Part shown: positions 58,070 through 64,000 of the stretch, piece after piece
Layout: each line of letters begins with the position of its first letter
Position numbering within the stretch: the first letter of the stretch is position 1
The notes under the pieces: model-generated
Told to the model about the DNA's origin: nothing
Database searches by the model: none
The model's input: the letters and a program-made list of their open reading frames with translations, nothing else
Made by a program: the position numbers and the translations under genes
NCBI RefSeq assembly: GCF_036248275.1
Contig: NZ_CP109181.1
Coordinates: forward strand, 6,820,001-6,884,000
Direction of reading: 5' to 3'
DNA length: 64,000 nt
From: Streptomyces sp. NBC_01716
Lineage (GTDB): Bacteria > Actinomycetota > Actinomycetes > Streptomycetales > Streptomycetaceae

Positions 58070-58807
58070 ATGCGCGTGGAGATCTGGAGCGACATCGCCT
58101 GTCCCTGGTGCTACATCGGCAAGGCCCGGTTCGAGAAGGGACTCCAATCCTTCGAGCACCGGGCCGACGTCGAGGTGGTGCACCGTTCCTTCGAGCTCGA
58201 CCCCGGGCACGCCAAGGACGAGGTCGCTCCCGTGGTCGACATGCTCGCCGCCAAGTTCGGCCGCTCCCGCGACGAAGCCCTCGCCATGGAGGAGCAGGTG
58301 GCCTCGCAGGCGCGCTCCGAAGGGCTTGGCTACCGCGTCGGCGACCGGGACCACGGCAACACGTTCGACATCCACCGGCTGCTCCATCTGGCCAAGGCGC
58401 GCGGCCGGCAGGACGAGCTGCTGAGCGTCGTCTACCGGGCGAACTTCGCCGAGGAACGCTCGGTCTACGACCTGGAGACCCTGGTCGATCTCGCCGTCGA
58501 GGCGGGCCTGGACGAGGCCGAGACGCGGGTACTCCTCGCGGACGGGGACGCGTTCGCCGACGAGGTACGGGCCGACGAACGGGAGGCGGCGGAACTCGGC
58601 GCGACCGGCGTGCCCTTCTTCGTACTCGACCGCCGCTACGGGGTCTCCGGCGGCCAGCCGGCCGAGGTCTTCACCCAGGCGCTGGAGCAGGCGTGGCAGG
58701 GACGTGCGATCACGCCCCTCGGAGGGGACGGCGCGGCGAACGACCCGGCTCCCACCTGCGACGCGGACGGCTCCTGCGAGATTGCGCAGGCCCACACCCA
58801 TTCATAA
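58070..58807 (+). CDS. DsbA/FrnE-family thiol oxidoreductase
   Basis: Protein of 245 residues with a thioredoxin-like fold and an inserted helical domain. The redox site CPWC is at residues 11-14 (WSDIACPWCYIGK). The cis-proline loop is seen in GATGVPFFVLDRRYGVSGGQP. It lacks a signal peptide, so it acts in the cytosol, as FrnE-type proteins do. These were named from the frenolicin cluster and have disulfide or isomerase activity in Deinococcus. The C-terminus is His/Cys-containing (CDADGSCEIAQAHTHS), perhaps metal binding. ATG 58070 follows GGAGAGAAGCAGACAC. Confidence 0.88.
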   Translation: MRVEIWSDIACPWCYIGKARFEKGLQSFEHRADVEVVHRSFELDPGHAKDEVAPVVDMLAAKFGRSRDEALAMEEQVASQARSEGLGYRVGDRDHGNTFDIHRLLHLAKARGRQDELLSVVYRANFAEERSVYDLETLVDLAVEAGLDEAETRVLLADGDAFADEVRADEREAAELGATGVPFFVLDRRYGVSGGQPAEVFTQALEQAWQGRAITPLGGDGAANDPAPTCDADGSCEIAQAHTHS

Positions 58808-58876
58808 GGATCCCTTGGGCCTTCCCCTTGGAAACGCGCAATTGACTGAGAGACGCGGGGGTCCCAGGGTGAGGGC

Positions 58877-59926
58877 ATGGACACTCTGGGAGGCACCGAG
58901 TTCACGCCCGCGGCGACGTATCTGAACACATCGAGCTGCGGTCTGCTGCCGCGCCGGGCGGTCGAAGCGGTACGGGCGCTGGCCGTCGACAACGGCACGG
59001 GGGCAGGGCACGGCGGGGGCAGTTTCGACTCGGTGGACGCGGCCCGCGCCTCGTTCGCGCGCCTCGTGGGGATTCCCGCCGGGCGCGTGGCCGTCGGCGG
59101 CTCGGTGGCGGTCCATGTCGGTCTGATCGCGGCCTCGGTGCCGCCGGGCAGCGAAGTACTCATGGCCGAGGGCGAGTTCAGCTCCGTCGTCACCCCCTTC
59201 GCCGTACGCGGTGATCTCAAGCCGCGCTATGTGCCGCTGGAGTCGCTGGCCGGCGAAGTACGGCCCGAGACCGCGCTGGTGGCCGTCTCGGCCGTCCAGT
59301 CCGGAGACGGCCGCATCGCCGATCTGCCGGCGGTAAGGGCCGCCGCCGAGGCGCACGGCGCCCGTACGCTGCTCGATGCCACCCAGGCGGCGGGCTGGCT
59401 GCCCGTGGACGCGGGGGCGTACGACTACACCGTCGCCGGTGGCTACAAGTTCCTGGTGAGCCCGCGCGGCACCTCGTTCCTGACCGTCACCGAGGAGGCG
59501 CAGGAGAGCCTGGTGCCCATCCACGCGGGCTGGGTCTCGGGCGCGGACATCTGGGCAAGTACGTACGGCCCCGTCGAGCAACTGGCCCACTCCGCACGCC
59601 GGTTCGACGAGCCGACGGCCTTTCTCTCCTACCACGGCGCCGAACAGTCCCTGGCCCTGCTGGAAGAGATCGGCGTCGAGCGGATCCAGGCCCATGTCAC
59701 CGCGCTCGCCGACCGCTTCCGGGCCGGCCTCCGCTCCCTCGGACACGAGCCGGTCGCCGCCCCCGGCTCCACCGTCGTGGCCGTCCCCGGTCTCGGCGCT
59801 CTGCACCCCCGGCTCCAGGCGGCGGGCGTGACGGTCTCGGTCCGCGCGGGCAATCTGCGTGCCGCCTTCCACCTCTACAACTCCACGGCGGACGTGGACC
59901 GCGCGCTCGACGTCCTCGCGGGCTGA
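58877..59926 (+). CDS. Class V aminotransferase
   Basis: PLP enzyme of 349 residues related to cysteine desulfurases, kynureninase-like and isopenicillin N epimerase-like proteins. The Schiff-base lysine is K191 (VAGGYKFLVSPRG), preceded by the PLP-contacting LLDATQAAG at 165-173. It lacks the mobile cysteine loop of SufS/IscS, so desulfurase activity is doubtful. The substrate is unknown. ATG 58877 lies 69 bp after the FrnE-like gene, with GGGTGAGGGC upstream. Confidence 0.83.
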   Translation: MDTLGGTEFTPAATYLNTSSCGLLPRRAVEAVRALAVDNGTGAGHGGGSFDSVDAARASFARLVGIPAGRVAVGGSVAVHVGLIAASVPPGSEVLMAEGEFSSVVTPFAVRGDLKPRYVPLESLAGEVRPETALVAVSAVQSGDGRIADLPAVRAAAEAHGARTLLDATQAAGWLPVDAGAYDYTVAGGYKFLVSPRGTSFLTVTEEAQESLVPIHAGWVSGADIWASTYGPVEQLAHSARRFDEPTAFLSYHGAEQSLALLEEIGVERIQAHVTALADRFRAGLRSLGHEPVAAPGSTVVAVPGLGALHPRLQAAGVTVSVRAGNLRAAFHLYNSTADVDRALDVLAG

Positions 59927-59956
59927 GCGACCACTCCGCCGGAGCCCGGACGCGTG

Positions 59957-59991
59957 AGTGCGGGGCCGGTCGTGACGACCGGCCCCGCACT
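59957..59991. terminator. Bidirectional terminator between aminotransferase and ectD
   Basis: AGTGCGGGGCCGGTC (59957-59971) pairs perfectly with GACCGGCCCCGCACT (59977-59991) around GTGAC. TCTTCC follows on the plus strand. It separates the convergent aminotransferase gene and ect operon. Confidence 0.9.
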
Positions 59992-60009
59992 TCTTCCACG
60001 CGGGCGGAC

Positions 60010-60906
60010 TCAGCGGACCGGCGTGAAGTCCCTGGAGCCGATGAACGACGGCCTCGGGGCGGGCGCCGCGAACGGCTCGACCGCCGCGTTCTCCACGCTG
60101 TTGAAGACGATGAAGACGTTGCTGCGCGGGAACGGGGTGATGTTGTCGCCCGACCCGTGCATGCAGTTGCAGTCGAACCAGGTCGCCGAACCGGCCTTGC
60201 CCGTGAAGAGCTTGATGCCGTGCTCCGACGCGAGATCGGTGAGCGCCTGGTCCGACGGTGTCCCCGCGTCCTGCATCTTCAGCGACTGCTTGTAGTTGTC
60301 CTTCGGCGTCTCGCCCGCGCAGCCCAGGAAGGTCTTGTGCGACCCGGGCATGATCATCAGGCCGCCGTTGGTGTCGAGGTTCTCGGTCAGCGCGATCGAC
60401 ACGGAGACGGTCCGCATGTTCGGCAGACCGTCCTCGGCGTGCCACGTCTCGAAGTCCGAGTGCCAGTAGAAGCCCGAGGCGCCGAAGCCCGGCTTCACGT
60501 TGATACGGGACTGGTGGACGTACACGTCCGAGCCCAGGATCTGCCGGGCCCGGCCCACCACACGCTCGTCGCGCACCAGACCGGCGAAGAGCTCACTGAG
60601 CTTGTGGACCTCGAACACCGACCGTACGTCCTTGGACTTGGGCTCGATGATCGAGCGCTCGTCGGACCGGACGGCCGGGTCGGTGACCAGCCGGTCGAGC
60701 TCGGCGCGGTAGAGCGCCACCTCGTCGGGGCCGATCAGCTGGTCGACGGCGAGGAACCCGTCCCGCTCCAGACCCTGGAGCTCACGAGCGGCGACCGGGC
60801 CGGGGGTGCCGGGCGGTGACCAGACGACGGGGTCCTGACGCGGGGTGGTCACCTCACCCACGCCACGGGTCGGGTACAGGTCGGTGCGTGCAGGGGCGGT
60901 GGTCAT
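60010..60906 (-). CDS. ectD: Ectoine hydroxylase
   Basis: Protein of 298 residues, a non-heme Fe(II)/2-oxoglutarate dioxygenase that converts ectoine to 5-hydroxyectoine. The EctD signature FYWHSDFETWHAEDGLP is at 146-162, and H149 and D151 are iron ligands. The distal histidine is in WFDCNCMHGSGDN. QSRINVKPGFG at 132-142 is also conserved. The ATG at 60906 lies 6 bp after the ectC stop. It is the last gene of the ectABCD operon. Hydroxyectoine protects against heat and desiccation as well as salt. Confidence 0.96.
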   Translation of the reverse strand: MTTAPARTDLYPTRGVGEVTTPRQDPVVWSPPGTPGPVAARELQGLERDGFLAVDQLIGPDEVALYRAELDRLVTDPAVRSDERSIIEPKSKDVRSVFEVHKLSELFAGLVRDERVVGRARQILGSDVYVHQSRINVKPGFGASGFYWHSDFETWHAEDGLPNMRTVSVSIALTENLDTNGGLMIMPGSHKTFLGCAGETPKDNYKQSLKMQDAGTPSDQALTDLASEHGIKLFTGKAGSATWFDCNCMHGSGDNITPFPRSNVFIVFNSVENAAVEPFAAPAPRPSFIGSRDFTPVR

Positions 60907-60912
60907 GGCGGT

Positions 60913-61311
60913 TCAGCCCTCCTCGGTCAGCAGCGGGTATACGCCGTTCTCGTCGTGGTCCTCCCGCCCTGTCACCGGCGGGTTGAAGACGCAGACACAT
61001 CGGAAGTCGGTTTTCGGCCGGAGCGTGTGCTTCTCGTGGCCGTTGAGCAGATACATCGTGCCGGGGGAGATCCAGTGGGTCTCGCCCGTGTCGTCGTTGG
61101 TGAGTTCGGCCTCGCCCTCCACACACAGCACCGCCTCGATGTGGTTCGCGTACCACATCGGTGTCTCGGTGCCCGCGTAGAGCACGGTCTCGTGCAGGGA
61201 GAAGCCGACCTTCTCCTTGGCGAGTACCAGGCGCTTGCTCTCCCAGGTGCCCGACGCCGATTTCACATGGCGGTCGGTGTTCTCGATGTCCTTCAGCGAT
61301 CGAACGATCAC
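60913..61311 (-). CDS. ectC: Ectoine synthase
   Basis: Cupin-fold enzyme of 132 residues that closes N-gamma-acetyldiaminobutyrate to ectoine. Typical parts are MIVRSLKDIENTDRHV-type start (here with GTG), ESKRLVLAKEKVGFSLHETVLYAG, MWYANHIEAVLCVEGEAEL and HWISPGTMYLLNGHEKHTLR with its metal ligands. GTG 61311 is chosen because the frame then begins exactly at the family N-terminus. Longer frames to 61704 cross the intergenic hairpin. It is separated from ectB by 158 bp. Confidence 0.95.
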   Translation of the reverse strand: MIVRSLKDIENTDRHVKSASGTWESKRLVLAKEKVGFSLHETVLYAGTETPMWYANHIEAVLCVEGEAELTNDDTGETHWISPGTMYLLNGHEKHTLRPKTDFRCVCVFNPPVTGREDHDENGVYPLLTEEG

Positions 61312-61401
61312 GGTGGCTGGGACCCTTCTGTGCTGCGGCGTGTCCGTGCTGCGGCGTGCCGCGGTTCTGTGCCGCGTCGCGTTGTCTTGTCCGGTGCCCG
61401 C

Positions 61402-61430
61402 CCTGGGGCCCGGATCACCCGGGCCCCAGG
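61402..61430 (-). terminator. Strong hairpin between ectB and ectC
   Basis: CCTGGGGCCCGG (61402-61413) and CCGGGCCCCAGG (61419-61430) form a 12-bp stem with a 5-nt loop, and outer bases can pair further with one bulge. It lies 40 bp after the ectB stop and 91 bp before ectC. It may act as an intra-operon attenuator or as an mRNA-stability element rather than a full stop. Confidence 0.6.
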
Positions 61431-61469
61431 GGCGGACCTTTTCGGTCAGGCGGTCAGTCGATCGGTCGG

Positions 61470-62738
61470 TCAGGCCGTCTCGCGTACGGCGCGGGCCAGC
61501 GTGCGCAGGCCCTCGTCCAGTTCCTCGGGCGTGACGGTCAGCGCTGGAAGCAGCTTCACGACCTCGCTCTCCGGGCCCGAGGTCTCCAGCAGGAGCCCCA
61601 GCTCGAAGGCGCGGCGGCAGATCGCGCCGGCCCGCGGCTTGTCCTCGAACTCCATGCCCCAGACGAGGCCACGGCCGCGGAAGCTCACACTGCCGGGCGC
61701 GCACTCCTCCACCAGGGCCAGCAGCGCGCGCTCGACCTGCTCGCCGCGCTCCAGGGTCTGCTTCTCCATCTGGCCGTCGGCCCAGTAGGTGTTGAGCGCG
61801 GCGGCGGCCGTCACGAAGGCCGGGTTGTTGCCGCGGAACGTGCCGTTGTGCTCACCGGGCTCCCAGATGTCCAGCTCCGGCTTGAAGAGCGTCAGCGCCA
61901 TCGGCAGGCCGTAGCCGCTGATGGACTTCGACAGCGTGACGATGTCCGGGGTGATGCCGGCCTCCTCGAAGGAGAAGAACCCGCCGGTGCGTCCGCAGCC
62001 CATCTGGATGTCGTCGACGATGAGCAGCATGTCCTGGCGCTCGCACAGATCGGCGAGGGCGCGCAGCCACTCGGGGCGGGCGACGTTGATGCCGCCCTCG
62101 CCCTGCACCGTCTCGACGATGACGGCGGCGGGCTTGTTGAGTCCGGAGCCCTGGTCATCGAGCAGCCGCTCGAACCAGAGGAAGTCCGGGACCTGGCCGT
62201 CGAAGTAGTTGTCGAACGGCATCGGGGTGCCGTGGACCAGCGGGATGCCCGCTCCGGCCCGCTTGAACGCGTTGCCGGTGACGGCGAGCGAGCCCAGCGA
62301 CATGCCGTGGAAGGCGTTGGTGAAGGACACGATCGACTCGCGGTTCTTCACCTTGCGGGCCAGCTTGAGCGCCGACTCGACGGCGTTGGTGCCCGTGGGG
62401 CCCGGGAACATCACCTTGTACGGCAGATCACGGGGCCGCAGCACCACGCTCCGGAACGACTCCAGGAAGGCGCGTTTGGCGGTGGTCGCCATGTCCAGGC
62501 CATGGGTGATGCCGTCGCGCTCGATGTAGTCGATCAGCGCCCGTTTCAGTACGGGGTTGTTGTGCCCGTAGTTGAGCGAACCGGCGCCGGCGAAGAAGTC
62601 GAGGTAGCTGTGACCGTCCTCGTCGGTGAGACGGCTGCCCTGCGCGCGGTCGAACACGGCCGGCCAGCCGCGGCAGTAGCTCCGTACCTCGGATTCGAGG
62701 GTCTCGAAGATACTCAGGACGGGCGGGGTGATGGTCAT
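61470..62738 (-). CDS. ectB: Diaminobutyrate-2-oxoglutarate transaminase
   Basis: Class III aminotransferase of 422 residues. It makes L-2,4-diaminobutyrate from aspartate semialdehyde and glutamate, the first dedicated step of ectoine synthesis. Signatures are YLDFFAGAGSLNYGHNNPVLK near residues 45-65, VETVQGEGGINVA, LLIVDDIQMGCGRTG and the PLP lysine in TLSKSISGYGLPM. GEHNGTFRGNNPAFV is also family-typical. ATG 62738 with CAGGAGACTGCT upstream. A longer frame extends upstream towards ectA without a ribosome site. Confidence 0.96.
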   Translation of the reverse strand: MTITPPVLSIFETLESEVRSYCRGWPAVFDRAQGSRLTDEDGHSYLDFFAGAGSLNYGHNNPVLKRALIDYIERDGITHGLDMATTAKRAFLESFRSVVLRPRDLPYKVMFPGPTGTNAVESALKLARKVKNRESIVSFTNAFHGMSLGSLAVTGNAFKRAGAGIPLVHGTPMPFDNYFDGQVPDFLWFERLLDDQGSGLNKPAAVIVETVQGEGGINVARPEWLRALADLCERQDMLLIVDDIQMGCGRTGGFFSFEEAGITPDIVTLSKSISGYGLPMALTLFKPELDIWEPGEHNGTFRGNNPAFVTAAAALNTYWADGQMEKQTLERGEQVERALLALVEECAPGSVSFRGRGLVWGMEFEDKPRAGAICRRAFELGLLLETSGPESEVVKLLPALTVTPEELDEGLRTLARAVRETA

Positions 62739-62796
62739 AGCAGTCTCCTGAAGGGTGTGGGAGAGAGGAGTGAGGGAGTGGGGGGAGTGGCGCGGC

Positions 62797-63360
62797 TCAG
62801 GTCGTGAGCGGGCCGATCCGGTACAGCACCTCGGGCTGGTGTCCTCCGTCGGGGAAGAGCTCCCCGTCGAAGAGCACTTCGCGCTCCAGGGTCGCGCCAT
62901 GACGCTCGGAGAAGGCGTGGAACATGCGGTCCGACGCCGCGTTGTCGGGGGTGACCGTCGTCTCGACAGAGGTGATCCCCTGCTCGTCGGTGACCCGTCG
63001 GACGAGTGAGTCGAGGAGGGTGCCGGCGAGGCCCTTGCCCCGGTGGGCGCTGTCGACGGCCACCTGCCAGACGACCAGGGCCTCCGGGCGCTCGGGCCTG
63101 ACGTAGCCCGTCACGAAGGCGATGGGGGTCCCGTCGGCCGCGCCGTCGGCTCCCGAGGCGGTGTCGCGGGCCACGACCGAGGTCGCGGCGAAGTCACGAC
63201 ACCACAGCAGATAGCTGTACGAGGAGTTCAGGTCGAGCACCTCGGAATCGCGGGCGATGCGCCAGATCGCGGCCCCGTCCTCCACTCGTGGGGCGTCGAT
63301 CCGGAAGGATCGCGTGAATTCGCTTCGGACACCTGCAAGGTCTGCTTGGGCGGCAGTCAT
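62797..63360 (-). CDS. ectA: Diaminobutyrate acetyltransferase
   Basis: GNAT enzyme of 187 residues that acetylates diaminobutyrate at N-gamma, the second step of ectoine synthesis. Visible motifs are LDLNSSYSYLLWCRDFAATSVVA near residues 42-64, the acetyl-CoA loop VDSAHRGKGLAGTLLDSLV (motif A, RGKG) and a late TTVTPDNAASDRMFHAFSER. The start ATG 63360 has no ribosome site, so the mRNA may be leaderless or carry a short leader. It is the first gene of the operon. A 58-bp purine-rich gap precedes ectB. Confidence 0.95.
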   Translation of the reverse strand: MTAAQADLAGVRSEFTRSFRIDAPRVEDGAAIWRIARDSEVLDLNSSYSYLLWCRDFAATSVVARDTASGADGAADGTPIAFVTGYVRPERPEALVVWQVAVDSAHRGKGLAGTLLDSLVRRVTDEQGITSVETTVTPDNAASDRMFHAFSERHGATLEREVLFDGELFPDGGHQPEVLYRIGPLTT

Positions 63361-63684
63361 GTCTATTGAATTTACCGAGCGGATTCAGAAAGCGCATCGT
63401 CGGCAGGGGTTGGGCGGGGACCTGATCTGTGTTATCACGCGGGCGCGTGCGCCAAGGAGGCGGGGAGGTGGTACGTGACGGTTTGACCAGGAGATACCGG
63501 GCAAGACGGGCGTGCTTGTGTACTCGGTCACATGTGCGTAACGCTCTCGATCCCTGTCGGAATTACATCGTCGCCGTTGTTGAAACCTTGGCGTTTAGGA
63601 TCAGAAAAAGCGGGCAGACGAATACGGGAAGCTGCTTGGAGAAGAATACATTCCCGTATTCTCGAATTAATGCGTCCGTTGTTT
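63361..63684. promoter_or_regulatory. Region upstream of the ect operon
   Basis: This 324-bp stretch, A/T-richer than its surroundings, lies between the aminotransferase stop and the ectA start. It contains no convincing gene. The only candidate promoter element close to ectA is a -10-like TAAATT on the minus strand (63369-63374), which would start the mRNA next to the ATG. It has no good -35. A longer inverted repeat at 63620-63661 is listed separately. Confidence 0.4.
63620..63661 (-). terminator. Inverted repeat downstream of the right-edge aminotransferase gene
   Basis: GAATACGGGAA (63620-63630) and TTCCCGTATTC (63651-63661) are a perfect 11-bp inverted repeat with a 20-nt loop, 23 bp after the aminotransferase stop. 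On the minus strand a CTTTTTC tract follows about 10 nt beyond it. A terminator is likely, although a regulatory site for the ect operon is possible. Confidence 0.55.
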
Positions 63685-64000
63685 TCAGGATGCGATGCCG
63701 GACCACTTGTCGGATACTGCCTTCTCGGCCGCCGCGGGATTCACATCGGCGCCCGCCGCCGCGAGCGTGGCGCCCAGTGCGGCGAGCGAGGACCGGACCG
63801 CGCCGGGGGTGGCATGGGAGCCGTAGTGGTTGACCCGGATCATCTCCTTGGCCAGCGCCCCGCCCCCGGCGATCAGGGGCAGCGAGGGGTCGGCGGCCAG
63901 GGCATCGGCGACCAGCGCGGAGGCGTCGGTTCCCGGCGGGGTGCGCAGCGTGGTGGCGACAGGGGCGGTGTCCCGCGCGGAGTACACGTACGGCTCAATC
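63685..64000 (-). CDS. C-terminal part of a class V aminotransferase (runs off right edge)
   Basis: The last 104 codons of a gene entering from the right edge, starting in frame as IEPYVYSARDTAPVATTLRT and ending KAVSDKWSGIAS. The pattern LIAGGGALAKEMIRVNHYGSHATPGAVRSSLAALGATL resembles the end of alanine-glyoxylate aminotransferase-like enzymes of class V. The PLP lysine is outside the window, so activity cannot be judged. It is on the same strand as ectABCD but separated by 324 bp and a probable terminator. Confidence 0.7.
   Translation of the reverse strand, partial: IEPYVYSARDTAPVATTLRTPPGTDASALVADALAADPSLPLIAGGGALAKEMIRVNHYGSHATPGAVRSSLAALGATLAAAGADVNPAAAEKAVSDKWSGIAS

Noticed and set aside
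1..64000. CRISPR arrays, rRNA genes, integrases or attachment sites
   Set aside because: No regularly spaced direct repeats, rRNA signatures, recombinase motifs or tRNA-end duplications were noticed on reading. The only tandem repeat is the short one at pgl.

Overview
The window looks like the chromosome of a Streptomyces (or very close actinobacterium). The evidence is high G+C with strong third-position bias, many GTG starts, ATGA/GTGA start-stop overlaps, and gene blocks typical of that genus. These blocks are tkt-tal-zwf-opcA-pgl, ctaA/ctaB, sufR-sufBDCSU, dapD, PQQ-repeat Ser/Thr kinases and ectABCD. Both ends cut through genes.

Layout. (1) 1-7.9 kb: two coupled genes of unknown role, then the minus-strand pentose-phosphate operon tkt-tal-zwf-opcA-pgl. 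(2) 8.2-13.6 kb: heme O synthase (ctaB), a small conserved protein, an amidohydrolase-like protein, heme A synthase (ctaA) and an ABC-2 exporter pair. (3) 13.7-20.5 kb: the iron-sulfur operon sufR-B-D-Rieske-C-S-U-T, with a CAAC-N6-GTTG operator on an apparently leaderless sufR start, closed by a strong terminator. (4) 20.6-30.2 kb: an accessory block, by eye less G+C-extreme. It is a minus-strand cassette of 2-oxopent-4-enoate hydratase, acylating acetaldehyde dehydrogenase, 4-hydroxy-2-oxovalerate aldolase, CitE-like lyase and MaoC-like hydratase, followed by Eis-like acetyltransferase, APH-like kinase and PIG-L deacetylase. A divergent XRE regulator faces it. The right edge carries a frameshifted gene and a decayed coding remnant. 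(5) 30.2-38.5 kb: SMR transporter/TetR pair, dapD, a lipoprotein, an SMI1-like protein, a secreted endonuclease-family protein and a short-chain dehydrogenase. (6) 38.6-43.6 kb: a MITE-like element and two overlapping Ser/Thr kinase genes with beta-propeller tails.

(7) 43.7-45.5 kb: the most striking locus. A Ro60/Rsr gene (TROVE + VWA) is preceded by an apparent Y RNA whose interior is a circularly permuted tRNA: T arm and 3' acceptor strand first, then 5' acceptor strand and D arm. (8) 45.6-55.8 kb: a double-TerD protein and an oxidative uronate/aldarate set (uronate dehydrogenase, 5-dehydro-4-deoxyglucarate dehydratase, 2-oxoglutarate semialdehyde dehydrogenase, IclR regulator) interrupted by an unknown protein, an MFS exporter and a class B PBP. 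(9) 55.8-60 kb: a ribosomal-protection GTPase with an overlapping leader ORF, a DsbA/FrnE-like oxidoreductase and a class V aminotransferase. (10) 60-64 kb: ectoine/hydroxyectoine genes ectABCD (minus strand) and the 3' end of another class V aminotransferase.

Core metabolism dominates. The pentose-phosphate operon supplies NADPH, the Suf operon builds Fe-S clusters, CtaA/CtaB make heme for cytochrome oxidase, and EctABCD makes compatible solutes. No integrase, CRISPR array, rRNA or ordinary tRNA gene was seen.
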